Notes: generated by a model not told the origin, from the sequence alone. DNA of 64,000 bases from Muscardinus avellanarius (GCA_963383645.1 OY726569.1:33629592-33693591); one strand, 5' to 3'; positions 13,575 to 26,322 are shown, counted from the first letter of the stretch. A program made the numbers and translations.

Positions 13575-13782
13575 TTTTTTTTTTTTTTTGGTACTGGAGA
13601 TTGAACCCAGCAACATTCTATGTATTGGCTATGCCACCAGCACTTTCTATTTTTTGTTTCAAATAGAGTTTCACCAAGTTTCTGATAGTCTTACTACTTC
13701 CCGAGGCTGGTTTTGAACCTGCAGTCCTCCAGTATCAGCTTCTCAAGTACTGGGATTACAAGCATGTGGCACCACACCTGGA
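13575..13782 (-). mobile_element. B1-dID SINE
   Basis: Minus-strand copy: T16 run, GGTACTGGAGATTGAACCC, diverged joint and inverted B1 arm ending GCACCACACCTGGAT. Older subfamily. Confidence 0.8.
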
Positions 13783-14109
13783 TGTAGGGTCACTTTTGAT
13801 TTATGATTTTTCTTCAGTATGAATTATATTTTCTTGTTCTATGTCTTATATTTTTAATTGAATAAGACATTCTGAGTTTTACCTTTAATCTTTTCACTTT
13901 GTTTCTCCCCCAGAGTGAATCATTTTCTCACATGCATGCACTGTATGCTGATTACTCAAAAGTATCTTTGAGGACCTCTGGTGTTCCTGCTTGGGGCTAC
14001 TCTAGCATCTTTGATACTTTGACAGGAAAGATCTAGATGCTTAGAAAATCCTCTGACCTCCAGCTCCTTCCTTTCAATTCAGTATTATTCTACATGAAAT
14101 AGGCCCTAA

Positions 14110-14317
14110 AGCTGGACGTGGTTGCACATGCTTGTAATCCCAGCATTTAGGAGGCTAAGACAGGAGGATCGTGATTCCCAGACAGCCTCAGCCACTTACT
14201 GAGGCCCTTTTCTACTCAGTGAGACCCTGCTTCAAAATAAAGAATAAAAAAAAGGGCTGGGGATGTAGCTTAGATATAGAATACCCTTGGGTTCCATTCC
14301 TTGTACCACAAAAAAAA
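14110..14317 (+). mobile_element. B1-dID SINE
   Basis: Plus-strand full-length copy: GCTGGACGTGGTTGCAC start, intact joint, GGGCTGGGGATGTAGCTTAG right arm and A8 tail. Older subfamily. Confidence 0.85.
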
Positions 14318-14638
14318 GGCCCTAAAATTTAAATGTCATTGTTCTCATTCCAATTTGACATGTGGTCAACATAAAAGGATATGAGAATATGTTTGAGTAA
14401 CCTAAAGTAATTTGATATATCATAATCTAAATTTAATCATCTGTACAAATTTATAGTAATTCAATTCTTCTTACCTAATGTCTGTTAGACTAAGATATTT
14501 GGAAATACCTTGAAAAAATAACACTATATAATTTCTATATGTAGTACTTTAATAAATTATATATTTGAATTACTGTTTGTAAATTTTTGTAAAAAATATG
14601 AAGTTTATGTTTAAGAAAGGAAAGTTAGGAGCTAAAGG

Positions 14639-14771
14639 CAAGAGGCTCACAGGTTTGAGGCCAAGTATCAACAACTTGGTGAAACCCTTTTTCAAAATGA
14701 AAAACAAAAAAGGCTGGGGTATATATAGCTCAGAGTTAAAATACCCGAGTTCACCTTCTATTACCAAAAAA
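14639..14771 (+). mobile_element. 5'-truncated B1-dID SINE
   Basis: The first half of the B1 arm is missing. The right half (CAGGTTTGAGGCCAAG), joint and ID arm (GGCTGGGGTATATATAGCTC) remain. Confidence 0.65.
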
Positions 14772-15829
14772 GTACACTGGGAAGAAATATTTCAGATATA
14801 TATAAATGACTGAAAATTATATGAGTTTCCTTTCCTTCCCAGTGGCATAACTTCATCATCCCTGTAGTGTTTCAGCTGTTTTGTTAATCCGTGCCGTGAT
14901 TACATTGGCAGCAAGGAGCAAGGAAAGCCAGCTTTGGCAGAGGCAGCAAGTCCCTCTCTCAACATTGCAACTAGGAATTCAGAAAATTTTGTGGAGTAAT
15001 GGCCAAAGGCGTCAGCATGGCTCACGCCTAGAAGATTTTGAGATTGGACACTGGTAAAAGTGTATGATTTCAGTTACTCCCAGAGACATTCTACCAGGTT
15101 CAGCCTTGGAGTGGAAGCATTAGAAGACACGCTTATTGAACCTCTTTAGAGTTTAGATTGACAAAAAGAGAAAAAAGAAAAAATACACCATGGGGAAAAG
15201 CACTGCCTAGAGAAAAGATTAAAAGGGTGACTTAACAGGTTATTTGCAACTCCAATTTCTGCCTCCACTGGAATTGAGAATACTAAAGTGATCTTGGCGG
15301 TTCTGATTAGAACACTCACTGAGAGCAAGCAATTAAATCCCAAGTGAATCAATAAATGGCTAGCAGTTTAAAGGCAGTAAAACAGGGCCTTGCATCACCA
15401 TCTAAGTGCTGGATCCTAAGAAAAAGCAGGGAATGCAGCCATACAGGCGCTTAGGATGCATCTAGAATCTTATGCTTGACCTTCCAAACTAGGCTTAAAC
15501 TAAATTCCTAACTGAAGTTAAAGAAACCAGGGTACCCAAACATTTGTATCATGCTAAAGTTCATGGTGAAGCAACAGATATTTTTATAGATTGGAGAAGA
15601 AATTTAAAGAAAAACTGGTTGCATAGAAAACAGGAAATATTAAAGTGAAATGTAAAAATAACAAATATATTTAGAAACTTCAAAAGAATATAATACTATT
15701 CTGTAAAAATTAAAAAAATAGAAGTCTTGTGAGGTGATCTGCTGTGGGAATGCCTATTTTAGTAGAATTATTAATTCTCACTCTATCAATAGTATGGTAT
15801 TATTGGTTTTTCTTGAAATTTAATTTTTG
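14772..15829. other. Gene-free interval, locally less A+T-rich
   Basis: No gene or repeat identified. The part at 14830-15500 is less A+T-rich and free of recognisable SINE or L1, but shows no splice-bounded ORF. Confidence 0.4.
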
Positions 15830-16275
15830 TGGGACATGTGCAAATGTATTAGTTCTGGTTTTACCTTTCAGGAAAATTGAATTCTTGTAGAATTGGAAAA
15901 ACATATAGTTAGTATGAAAATATTGAAGACAAAGTGATGCAGATCACAGAAAATATATTACTGAAATTATGGGAGGCATTATATTTGCAAAATATGTTCT
16001 GACAAATAATGTATACATAAAATTTATAAACAACTCTCAACATCAACAGCAAAAATCAAACAATACAAACTATTGTTTGATTTCAAAGAAATCAATTTTC
16101 AAAGAAAACTTCAAGAGTCATGAAGAGATATGTCAGTAATGAGTATATACAGATAAAAGGTCTTCACATGAAAAGCCATTAAGCAAAATTAGTCATTACA
16201 GTAATGCAAATTAGACATACTACATGATACCACTACATATCTATCAAAATGGCTATATCAAAACATATAATGAAC
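15830..16275 (+). mobile_element. Old L1 ORF2 3' remnant
   Basis: Plus-strand sequence resembling the end of L1 ORF2: the order AAACAACTCTCAACATCAACAG, CTTCACATGAAAAGCC, TAATGCAAATTAGACATAC and GATACCACTACATATCTATC follows the usual L1 region near the 3' end of ORF2. Heavily diverged and non-coding. Confidence 0.5.
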
Positions 16276-16580
16276 TTAAACAATAATAGTTATGAATAAT
16301 AGAAATAAAATACCTAGGAATTAGGTTAAAAAACTGGTAAAATTTCCATTAATTAGTATTATAAAATATATTGATAAAATAAATTGAAGAGGACACCCAA
16401 AAAATGGTAAGAATCTATATTATTAAAATTCACATACTACCTAAATCCATCTACAGATTCAGTGCATTCCCTATCATAATAACCAATGACATTATCCATA
16501 TAGCTAGAATAATTCTAACTTTTATAGAGAATCCCCATTTTATAAGTAGCTAAAGTCATCTTGAAGAAAAAAAGAAACAA

Positions 16581-16790
16581 GCCAGGCATGGTGGCGCACG
16601 TTTATAATCCCAGCATTTGGGAGGCTGAGACAGGAGGATCACTGTTTGTGCACAGCCTTAGCTACCTAGTGAATTCCTTTGTGACTCAGACCCTGTTTCA
16701 AAATAAAGAATAAAAAATAGGGCTGGAATTGTAACTCAGAGGTAGAATGACCCTGGGTTTCATTCCCAGTACCACAAAAAAAAAAAGAAA
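16581..16790 (+). mobile_element. B1-dID SINE nested in L1
   Basis: Plus-strand full-length copy (GCCAGGCATGGTGGCGCACG start, GGGCTGGAATTGTAACTCAG right arm, A-tail). It splits the older L1, so it inserted later. Confidence 0.9.
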
Positions 16791-16860
16791 GAAAGAAGAA
16801 AGGAAGGAAGGAAGGAAGAAAGGAAGGAAGGAAGGAAAGAAAGAAAGAAAGAGAGAAAGT
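16785..16860. repeat. (GAAA)n/(GGAA)n microsatellite in a SINE tail
   Basis: Purine-only tract of mixed GAAA and GGAA units grown from the A-tail of the preceding SINE. Confidence 0.9.
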
Positions 16861-18317
16861 CTATACTACTGAAGTTCAAATTACCTTATAAAACTATAAA
16901 AATAAAAGTAGAATAGCATTGGCATATAGACACTGGAACAGAACAGAGAGCCTGGAGGTAAATTCATGAGTCCACAGCCAACTAGAATTTGACAAAGTTG
17001 CTAAGACAATACATTGGAGAAATGACAGTATTTTCAACAGATAATGATGGGGAACTTGGGTGTCCATGTACGAAAGACTGTAATTAGACCCTTATCTCTC
17101 ACAAATTATGAAAATAAACTAATAAGTGAATTAATGAATTAAATGTAAGTCCTGAAACTACTAGAAGAAAACGTAGAAGAAATGTTTTAAGAAACTGGAA
17201 TAGGAAAATATTTTTTACGAGACCCCAAAAGTACAGGAGACAAATGGGATTAAATCAAAGCAAAAAGCTTCACAGGAAAGAACACAATCGTTAAAGTTAA
17301 GAGATGACCTAGAGTGGAAGAAGATATTTACAAATTATGTATCTGACAAGGAGTTAATGTGTAACTATACAAGAAACTCCAAAATTCTCAACAGAAAATA
17401 AAAAACGCAAACCCAGTTTAAAAATAGGCAATAGACCCAAAACATACTTCTCAAAAGAAGACATGCAAATTGCCAACACATATATGAAAACATGCTCAAT
17501 GTCACTAATAATCAGGAAGATGCAAATCAAAGTCACAATGAGATAAAACCTGACTGCAGTAAAGATTGCTATATTAAAAACACTAAAGATTACAAGTACT
17601 GATAAGGATGTGAGAGAAAAGAGAAAGCTCTCGTATGATTCAGCAATCCCACTACTGAGCATAGATACAAAGAAAAGGAAACCTCTGTGTCAAAAAGAGA
17701 TCTGCATCCTCGTATTTACTGCAGCACTATTCACAAAAGCCATGAAATGGAAACAACTTTGGAGTCCATCAACTGATGAAGAGATAAAGAAAATAGTTAC
17801 ATACATATGCACCATGGGAACAATGTAGCCATAAAAATGAGATCATTTGCAACTGCATGGATGGAATGGTGAATTATTAGGTTAAATGAAATAAGCCAAA
17901 GACAAATGCCGCACGATGTCACTCACATGTGGAATCTGGAAGTTGAGTTGAATGAAGGTTACCACAAGATGAAAATGGCAGGGGATAGACAAGGATGGGA
18001 AAACTAGTCAACTAATACCAAGGGGCAGATGGGAGAAAGTTTTGGCTATTGTGCAGGAGGGTGACTGTGGATAACAATAAAGTACTGCATACCTCAAGAA
18101 GCTAGAAAAATTATTTTTAAAGAGTATATTATAAAAATGATAAGTGTTTGAGGAACTAGATATGTTTAACTCGATCTAAACATTGATGCAATGTGCAGAT
18201 GTATTGAAGTATCACATTGTTCCATTACTATATGTAATCTTTATGGTTTTAGATACCAGTAAAATTAATTTAATTAAAACACCATTATATGCCATTCCAA
18301 TAATGTGTACATTATCT

Positions 18318-18600
18318 TATTTTTAAAAAAAATTTTTATTGGTGCATTGCATTCATATATCATAATGGGATAAAAAAAAACATATGTAGTTATACATGCA
18401 CACATCACCCAGTTAGCCCCTACCCAATCCCCACCCCATTCCCTCCCCATCCCTCCTTTCCATGCTTTAAGGCGTAGTGGTTGACTTCCATATGTTTAAG
18501 TACATCGTGTGCTTTAGAGAGTTTCCTTCTTCCCTCTTCCCATCCCCTCAGTTAGGTTGTCTTATTTGCTCTTCTATAGAATTTCCTTTCCATTATCTTA
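18318..18600 (-). mobile_element. L1 3' UTR fragment, minus strand
   Basis: On the minus strand this ends in AATGCACCAATAAAAATT, the same 3' end seen in L1 copies near 42580 and 63640. The C-rich run at 18420-18460 is the complement of the G-rich polypurine tract typical of L1 3' UTRs. It abuts the plus-strand L1, giving a tail-to-tail arrangement. Confidence 0.65.
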
Positions 18601-18777
18601 TATTTTTATCTGTCCATTAAATAATAAATTGAAAAAATCATCTATTGTTTTTCTTTATATACTATAATAGATACATAATATGAAAATATTACTACATTTT
18701 GCTGGCGTATTTTCAAAACATTAAAGATGTCAAAGAAGGTTGAATTTCTTTTGTTCTTAATAATTAGCACATAGACT

Positions 18778-19145
18778 GATATAGTTTGGTTTTGGAAGGT
18801 CCCACCAGTGTCCTGTGTGTGGAAGACTTGGTCTATAGTGCAGCAATGTTCTGTGACTTTGGGGAAGTGATTGGGTCAGGAGGACTCTAACCCCATTAGT
18901 CAACTAACAGGAGGTGGGGTCTGGTTGAAGGAAGTAGGTCACTTGGGATGTGACCTGAAAGGCTACTTCTTTTCCCTGGCAACTTCTCTCTCTGCTTTCT
19001 GGTTGCCATAATCTGAGAAGTTTTCCTCCATAATGCCATTTCACCATGATCTTCTGTCTTGCCTCAGGACCAACAAAATGGAGCCAGCAGACTGTGGACT
19101 GAAACTACTGAGGATATGAAACTTAGTTGTAGACTTTAATAAAAG
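18778..19145 (+). repeat. MaLR-like (ERVL-MaLR) LTR, diverged
   Basis: The order GATATAGTTTGG, GGTGGGGTCTGG, AGTAGGTCACTTGGGATGTG, CCATGATCTTCTGTCTTGCC and TGGACTGAAAC, then AATAAAAGA, follows the pattern of old mammalian MaLR-class LTRs. Subfamily not determined. No paired LTR or internal part is seen, so it is a solo or partial LTR. Confidence 0.5.
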
Positions 19146-19484
19146 AAAAACAACTGAGAAAATTATTTTGACACATAGATGGAACACAATGTATAGGCAG
19201 ACAAGTAAAACAACTATGGAGATGCAAGGTATACAAAATGACCTCTGATTAAAGCTGGCATCTTAAAAGAAATATTATTTAAACATGACCTCAACTAAGG
19301 TGATCATGGTGACTGAATGAGATGTTTATACTGATACTTGCTTTAATTTGGTTTTCTACAAAGCACAAGATTTATGGTTAATACCATTGCAGTTAATAAT
19401 CTACAACATGATCATGCAACAATAATTAGAAAATTAAAACAAATATATACACTTGAAATTTCTTTCACTAAAAATCTTAAAACA

Positions 19485-19700
19485 AAGCTGGGCATGGTGA
19501 CATACACTTGTAGTTCCAGTATTTTATAGGCTGATACAGGAAGATCATGGTTCACAGACAGCCTCAGCTATTTAGTGAGGCCCTTTGCAAGTCAGTGAGA
19601 CCTTGTTTAAAAAAAAAAACGAAAGGATAAAAAATAGGACTAGGGGTGTAGCTCTGAGAAAGAATGCCCCTGGGTTTCATTCCCAGGACCAACAAGAAAA
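19485..19700 (+). mobile_element. B1-dID SINE
   Basis: Plus-strand full-length older copy: GCTGGGCATGGTGACATAC start, joint, ID arm (GGACTAGGGGTGTAGCTC) and A-rich tail. A second copy with a duplicated arm follows immediately. Confidence 0.85.
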
Positions 19701-19710
19701 AAATCTTAAC

Positions 19711-20046
19711 AGCCAGGCATGGTGGCACATACTTGTAATCCTAGTACTTGGGAGGCTGGGACAGGAGGATCCCAGGTTCACAGCCACCCTCAGAAAATTA
19801 GTGAGACCCATTGCAATTTAGTGAAACCCTGTTTCAAAATAAAATCATGGTGGCACGTACTTGTAATCCTAGTACTTGGGAAGCTGGGACAGGAGGATCC
19901 CAGGTTCACAGCCACCCTCAGAAAATTAGTGAGGCCCATTGCAATTTAGTGAAACCCTATTTCAAAATAAAATGATAAAAAAAATAGGGCTGGAAGTATG
20001 GCTCAGAGGTAGAATGCTTCTGATTCCATTCCCAGTAGAAAAACAA
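19711..20046 (+). mobile_element. B1-dID SINE with duplicated B1 arm (B1-B1-ID)
   Basis: The left arm plus joint occurs twice in tandem: 19718-19845 and 19846-19973, a period of exactly 128 bp with about 4 differences. A single ID arm (GGGCTGGAAGTATGGCTCAG) and short A-rich end follow. The second unit lacks the first few bases of the B1 arm, as expected if the copy arose by unequal pairing between joints. It is a trimeric SINE structure. Confidence 0.85.
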
Positions 20047-21749
20047 CTAAGTAAATATCACATAACTCATATTAATATTTTGGGGTTTTTTAGTCAATGT
20101 GTTTTGAATAATAATGTGAAATAATCCTTTGGCTATTTAATTTCCATAAGGTTGAGACTAGGACTAGATACAAGTTTTTCATCTATAATGTAATTCAAAA
20201 GAATATAAGTGAAGGCAAGGTAAAAGCTAAATGAGAAATAAAAGACAAATACATGTATTAATGAAAAACAAGAGTCAAACACACAAAGGATCTCCTAAAT
20301 GACTATGTGGCACTCAACTCCAGATTGTCTTTAAAGAAAGAGTATGCTAATAACGTCTTCCCTTGGGCATATTGACTCCCTCCCTGTTCTAGATGCCAAC
20401 TAGGTCTATAGTACCTCAGAAATTGTTCTACCAAATTCCTAGTAAAAAGGCCAGGCAGTTTGATATCCCAATAGGAAGCTAATCATTATGCTGGGATGCT
20501 CTACTGAGACTTCAGGTAACCCAAGGAGGCCCAGGGGCTATAAGGCAACATCAAGAGAGGCTGCTACAATTTGATGGCTGATTCCACACTTAAGGCCTAA
20601 TGTGGAATCAAGTGTTGAAAATACTGGATCTTTCTTCTTCATATAAACCAATCAACTTAATCATGTCTTCTTCAAAACCTGCAATAAATTCATTGAGCGA
20701 ATCTGCATTTTTTTTTTTTACATTACTGTGAGCAAAATGTCAAAAATAATATATCCATCTGGTGCATGCTGGTATGTGAGACTAGGGTGTCAGGAACTTT
20801 CAAATTTTCCCAAGGAAGATAAAAAGATATGGAATGAAAACATTTTTTTTTGTTCTCAGTCTTTTTGTTTCATAAGCGTCTAGCACATTGCCAGAATTCA
20901 AGTTTTACTAGAATAATCTGATTCCTTTACCCAGAAAGACAACTAATTCAATATACTAAAATTTCTTAAGTTTAATGAAAAAATGATCTTGGATCAAGTT
21001 TTATCACAAAAGACTGGTTATAATGTTATTTTAGAAATAGATATAACATTTTGCATTAGAGAGAAAAAATACATAGGAGTAAAATGTAAAACAGGTACAC
21101 TTGTTATTCAGTTTGAACTTCAAGAATACTCATAAGTACTTTATACTTAAAATTAGAGAATGTCTGTGTTGACAAGATTGCCAGGTACTCTTTAAACTAT
21201 GGAATTACTCCCTTTCTTCAAATTCAATAGGAAGAGCAGAATGTTCATCAAAGCAAGTAGGAAATTTCATGCACAATTTCTCAGTCATTTTAATGGAAAT
21301 TCTGCCTTTAACTCCCCAAGCTCTCAATAAGCACATTTCTTAAAAGATGCTTTAATCTATTTAATTGTTTTTGAAGTTTGATATTTTTTCTTTGAAAATA
21401 GCTTAGCTACTAAGTTGTTTTTATTCATTCTGAAGAAGTGGAGCATAGCTGTTTTACTCACATTTAAAGCAAATGTCCTTAACAAAAACATCAAAAAAGA
21501 AAAATGCCAATATAGGATGACAATTAAAAATTTGAAAATCCAATAAAATATAAGCATCTTATTTGCAAATGTATGAGGGTATGTGCATAAATATATCCTT
21601 CTATATTAACATATTCATTTTATTACAAAGCAAAGTATTACATTTTTTTTTCTTTCATTCTGTACAATTTTTGTGCTGCGATAAATTTTAATGGCATCTT
21701 CATGGAAAAGACAAAATTTGATTGTACATACATTTTAAATTGAGATTAT
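20047..21749. other. Gene-free A+T-rich interval
   Basis: No gene, RNA gene or classifiable young repeat seen. An isolated T11 run near 20709 has no SINE body. The minus-strand frame at 21357-21557 is A+T-rich chance sequence. Confidence 0.4.
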
Positions 21750-22440
21750 TGGTCTCACCTTTCTGACCCCAAAGGGAAAATACAGGTTTCTGAGTTGTCA
21801 TAAAATTCACAAAATTAAAACACCAGTACTGGGAAATAGATAACTAATGGTTACTTGACAAGAAGTATACATAAAATTCCTATAAACAAAAGGGTAAGTA
21901 TTTCCAGATTTCAAAGGTCATTGGTTACCAGCATAATTGTGGAAAAAATTACATCACCACATCATAAAAAGGATGGCAGAAGCTTATAAAATTAAAAATC
22001 CATCCATTCCTAAGAATTTGTCCATGAGAAAAGGAAATGTATATCTAATTAAAGATATCTTTATGAATGTTTGTGGCAATGTTTTTGTCAAAATAACCCA
22101 AATCTAGAATCCTTCCACATTTAAAATAACCTGTGTATATATGAGCAAATTATGATCTGTTTGCAAAATATACTACTGCTTAGCAACAACAAAGAGTAAG
22201 ATGCTGATTAAAAAACATGGATGAATCTCAAAAGTAATAAGTAAAATTTTAAAATAGAGACAATAAGAAGTATATGTACATGAGTTTATACAAAAGTCAA
22301 ACTTTGCACCAAATATAGGATGACTAAAATATTCTAATTGCTTATTACAAAGGTCTTTGCATGACTACACATTTCTTAAGTATCATACAATGATACACCT
22401 AAAACTTAGAAGTTTTACTGAATATTTATTTCAGGACATA
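21750..22440 (+). repeat. Possible very old L1 3' remnant
   Basis: The order resembles a decayed L1 ORF2 end and 3' UTR: AATCTAGAATCCTTCCAC-like text, GCAACAACAAAGAG, ATGGATGAATCTCAAAAG, then ATGATACACCTAAAACTTA. Divergence is high and I give this only as a likely assignment. Confidence 0.35.
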
Positions 22441-23609
22441 TCATCACACGGTTTTAGAACTTTATTCACAAAGAGAAAATGATAGAGAGATTCTGAGATA
22501 AAAAAAATTAACTAGGCAATGTTATTAGACAATCTAGAAATTTAATACAATACAACAATAATTTTCCTACACCTAGTTTTGCAAATATATTATTATGTTT
22601 TCTGAGTTACAAAGGGCAAAGTTAATAAACAGTTTATAAAACTCAGGATCCTATTCATAGATTTTCAGAAAGAGTCTGACTGATCTACTGGAATAAAATT
22701 AGTAAATATACAAAAACAAAAACAAAAGCCCTTAAAATTGTAAAGTAATGAATAAGTATTTTCCAAAATTATAAAGAAGGAGTTCAGTGGGGCAATAGGC
22801 CCAGAGGGAATTCCATACTTATTGGAGCACAAGCAACTCAGATTCTCATGTGATACTAATCAAAATTTGCTCCAGGGAGCAAAAAGCATCTGATGAATTC
22901 AAAAGAATATGGATTTAAATAGAAGGTGCTGAGGAAAACACTTCTGTTCATAGACATTGGGGAATTATGATCAAGGAAGGCCCCACTGAATGTCTTGCCC
23001 TGAAGCATCAACTCAGGTGTTTCTAAAAAACTTTATCAGCAGGAAATCATTGAAAATCTCAAGAAGCTCAGGAAGTCCCTTCAATTTTCTCTGCATCTGC
23101 AGAGCCTAATTTTTATAGACATCACAGTTATTCTCACAAAGACTCAAGCATCTGGCTACAAAAATCTCCTCCCATAAAATTACCTCCTTTTTGTCTTTCT
23201 TCAAAAATCCCTGTTAATGCCGCCCATTGGCTTACTTTAACTTGGAACTATACAAGTGAAAGGATATCAATACATATAGGCTTATACTTTTTTTCTTTCT
23301 AAACTGCAGAAGCGAGTTTTGAAGGATTAGTGGTAATGTCAAACTGACAATGATCTAATACTGATATTTTCAGGAAAAAATAATACCAAAAAAAATTTGT
23401 TACGAAGAAAATATGGAAAATAAATAAATAAAATTAAAATTTGATCTCATTGAGCTTAGAGAAAACTAAACAAATTAATACAGTGCATTAATTATTAACC
23501 ATAAGAAAATATAATTTGTCTAGGGATGAAAAGTATTTATAATAATACAAAGCTTAGCCAAATTTTATATCAGGAAATAACATAGGTTAATTTATATCAA
23601 ATTAAAATG
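22441..23609. other. Unclassified gene-free interval
   Basis: No gene seen. The part at 22780-23250 is less A+T-rich and could be a decayed LTR, but no terminal motifs or duplications support that. Confidence 0.35.
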
Positions 23610-23812
23610 CCAGACATGGTGGTGCACACCTATAATCCCAGTACGTGAGAGGTTGAGATAGGAGAACCACAGGGATAAAGTCAGTCTCAGCACCTTAGTG
23701 AGACACTCAGAAACTTTGTGAGACTCTATTTCCAAACAAAATATAAAGATGGGAGTATAGGTAAGAATTAGACTGTACTAGGGTATAATCCTCAGGATCA
23801 CACACACAAAAA
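23610..23812 (+). mobile_element. B1-dID SINE
   Basis: Plus-strand diverged copy: GCCAGACATGGTGGTGCAC start, TTTCCAAACAAAATATAAAG joint, decayed ID arm and ACACACAC-A tail. Confidence 0.75.
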
Positions 23813-25545
23813 AGGTTCCATGGTTCCATGGTGCAATCACAGCAGTTCCTCTGGTACTTAATGGTCAACAGTCATTCTTCCTTCAACATGGTCTGAATCT
23901 AAGTCCTACGGGTACTTTCCTTTGGGCACTTCACTTACAACCTCTTCATCTACTATACCTATGTGATTTATTGTTATTTTCAGTTATTTTTCACTACTCT
24001 AATTCCACGTTTTCATTGTGAATTCTTCATATCTGTTCTCTATTCAAATTACTTTATAGTTCTCTCATTAAGCCTTAATAACTTAATAATAAAAAAAACA
24101 GTGTTTGGAGCAAAAATGAAATGAATTCAAACTCAAATGTCATGAGATTTTTCTGAACTCTACATGCTTAACCAAGAATAAGCTAAGTTTCAAAATAATG
24201 ATCTTAAATGTATTCCAGAGACTTTTGTGAAACATGATGTTCAGGATAAAGAAGAAACGGTATCGTATCTTCTTAGTGTCTCATAGTGTAATATTGCATA
24301 ATGAGGCATAAGCAGACACCGTTTTCTTTTCTAAGAAGAGTGACAAATAGTAATAATAAAATTCTTCAGGGTCCTTTCTAAAAAATTATTGACTAGTATA
24401 ATGACAGATATTATGCTAGGTAAGTTTTCCCTTATAGTATATAAATACTCTGGGAAAGCATACCAGCTTTTAAAAAACTGTCTTGTTGCAATAGCAACAA
24501 CAACAAAAAATTATATTACACTTTTACTTTGAAATGTTTACTGTTTAAAAACAATAAGTGTGATAGACTTCCCTAGTGTATTTAAGAACCCATTCAGTTG
24601 ATTAAATGACTTAATTGCATTTTTAAATTTTTTTGGTAATTTAAATGTTTTCCCTACCTTCATAGGTTTTTAATTCTCATATGAGAAGAAAAATGAAAAG
24701 ACACTAAAAAAACTCTGTCAATTCAAAATTTTACTTGTTTATGACTACACTTTTACCTAGAATTAAAATAACTTCTGCCTTTATAGAAATAAAAAAATAA
24801 AATTCAAAGGCTTCTAAATCACTTTCACACTAATTAAAATAAATATTATTAAAATGTATTTTAATATTTTAAGTAGTGAGAATTCTTAGTGCAAGTTTTG
24901 CATATAAACATTCATATTACTAAAACAAATAATATTGGTGAAACTTTTAAAGTATATTTGATTTTTATCTGACTTACTTGGTTAAAAGCAATTTATCATT
25001 CAATTAAAATTTGGAAGCTCTACTTAAAATAAGCTTGCTGTGCAAATACATTACAATGGTTTATATATAGGTGGTAAAACAGAATTATAGAAGTGGAAAA
25101 TTAAGTAACTAAAATCATCTAATACTGAAGTTGAGTAAATAGGTCAAAAAAGATAAATGGCTTGTTCAATTAAACATCAATTAATGGCAAAAATGACAGG
25201 GCAATCCATTTTATTTTGTCCAGTGTTTGTTCAAAAATGTTACAAAGACCAATTCAATGGGTATAGATAATAAGCCAATAAAGAAATAAAATAAATTTTA
25301 AAGTATATTGGAAGCTAGGAAAAGACAGAATAAAGAACAGGTAGAAAAATAAACAAAAGACAAAATTATAGAGTTAAGCCCAATATTAAAGTAAACAAAT
25401 AATTATAAATATGCTTCAAATTCCAAACAAAACTCAATGATTGATAAATAAAAAGCAAAGAGAAAGTACTGACTTCAAGAAAGTTACCTTGATTATCAAT
25501 ATGTTAAAATTAAAAGATAATTTCTCCTTTTTTTAAAGTTAAAGA
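23813..25545. other. Gene-free A+T-rich interval
   Basis: No gene or recognisable repeat. Very A+T-rich at 24480-25100. Confidence 0.4.
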
Positions 25546-25548
25546 TAA

Positions 25549-25727
25549 GACAGGCATGGTGGCACGCACCTTTAATCCCAGTACTTGGGAGGCAGAGATG
25601 GGACAATTGCAAGCTCAAGGGCAGCCTAAGAAACTTACCAAGACCCTGTTTCAAAATTAAAAAAGGGTTAGGAATATAGTTTAAAAGTAGAATGCCCCTG
25701 GCTTCAATCCCCAGTATAAAAAATAAA
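25549..25727 (+). mobile_element. B1-dID SINE
   Basis: Plus-strand copy: GGCATGGTGGCACGCACC start, TTTCAAAATTAAAAAAGGG joint, ID arm ending CAATCCCCAGTA and A-rich tail. Confidence 0.8.
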
Positions 25728-25780
25728 TTAAGAATAGACAAACCTAAACTTTGTAATCATTATTCATAAAAATGTGGTGT

Positions 25781-25965
25781 CACAGCCATTTATGGTAGTG
25801 AAAACCTGTAATCTCAATACTTGAGAAACAGAGGCAGGAGGATCCCAGGTTTAAGATCAGAATCAGCAAGTTAGCAAGACTTTCTGTAACCTAGCAAGAC
25901 CCAATTTTCAAACAAAATATAAACAGGAATGGAGTGTATAGCTCAGAGGTAGAATGCTTGATGTT
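25781..25965 (+). mobile_element. B1-dID SINE, old
   Basis: Plus-strand, strongly diverged copy about 55 bp after the preceding one. AGAGGCAGGAGGATCCCAGG core and TAGCTCAGAGGTAGAATGC right arm remain; the tail is lost. Confidence 0.7.
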
Positions 25966-26004
25966 AAATAAAGTCGATTTTAAAAGAAAAATAATAAGAT
26001 ATGT

Positions 26005-26322
26005 TACCTGAGTTGGTTAATCTATAAGGAGCAAAAGTTTATTTTACTTATCATTATAAAAGCTAGGAATTCCAGTTTCCCTGGCCTCTTTGAAGCTTAT
26101 GATGCTGTCGAGGGCATTCCATGGTGACTCAACAACAATACTTGCTCAGCTTCTTCTCTTGTAAAACCACCAGTTCTATCATGGCGCCTTCAACCCCATG
26201 ACTTTTCCAAATCCTAATTGCCTCCTAATGGCCCCACTTCTCAAATACCATTAACATATGAATTCTGGGATTAAGTTTCATACATAAGAAATTTGGAGAA
26301 ACAAATTTAAACTATAACAGTA
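26005..26322 (-). repeat. Old LTR-type repeat, minus strand
   Basis: On the plus strand, AATTGCCTCCTAATGGCCCC followed by ACTTCTCAAATACCATTAAC and ATATGAATTCTGGG matches the general pattern of a widespread ancient mammalian LTR-like repeat in reverse orientation. Family not determined. Confidence 0.4.

Larger units (their letters stand above)
16276..18290 (+). mobile_element. L1 3' half, split by a SINE
   Basis: Plus-strand L1 ORF2 remnant and 3' UTR. Recognisable L1 landmarks are AAATTGAAGAGGACACCC (about 16381), GCATTGGCATATAGACAC (about 16918), GCAAATCAAAGTCACAATG (about 17523) and the CATGGATGGAATGG stretch near 17858. The body is interrupted at 16581-16860 by a B1-dID SINE and GA-rich tail, and L1 order resumes beyond it. 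Many stops and indels; not functional. Open frames at 17354-17662 (minus) and 17610-17828 lie within it. Confidence 0.75.

Noticed and set aside
14250..14300. tRNA-like sequence (box A and box B) in this and other copies
   Set aside because: These are the ID (tRNA-Ala-derived) right arms of SINEs, without a full cloverleaf, so not tRNA genes.
17354..17828. Open frames of 102 and 72 codons as host genes
   Set aside because: They lie in a decayed L1 ORF2; the antisense one has no known counterpart.
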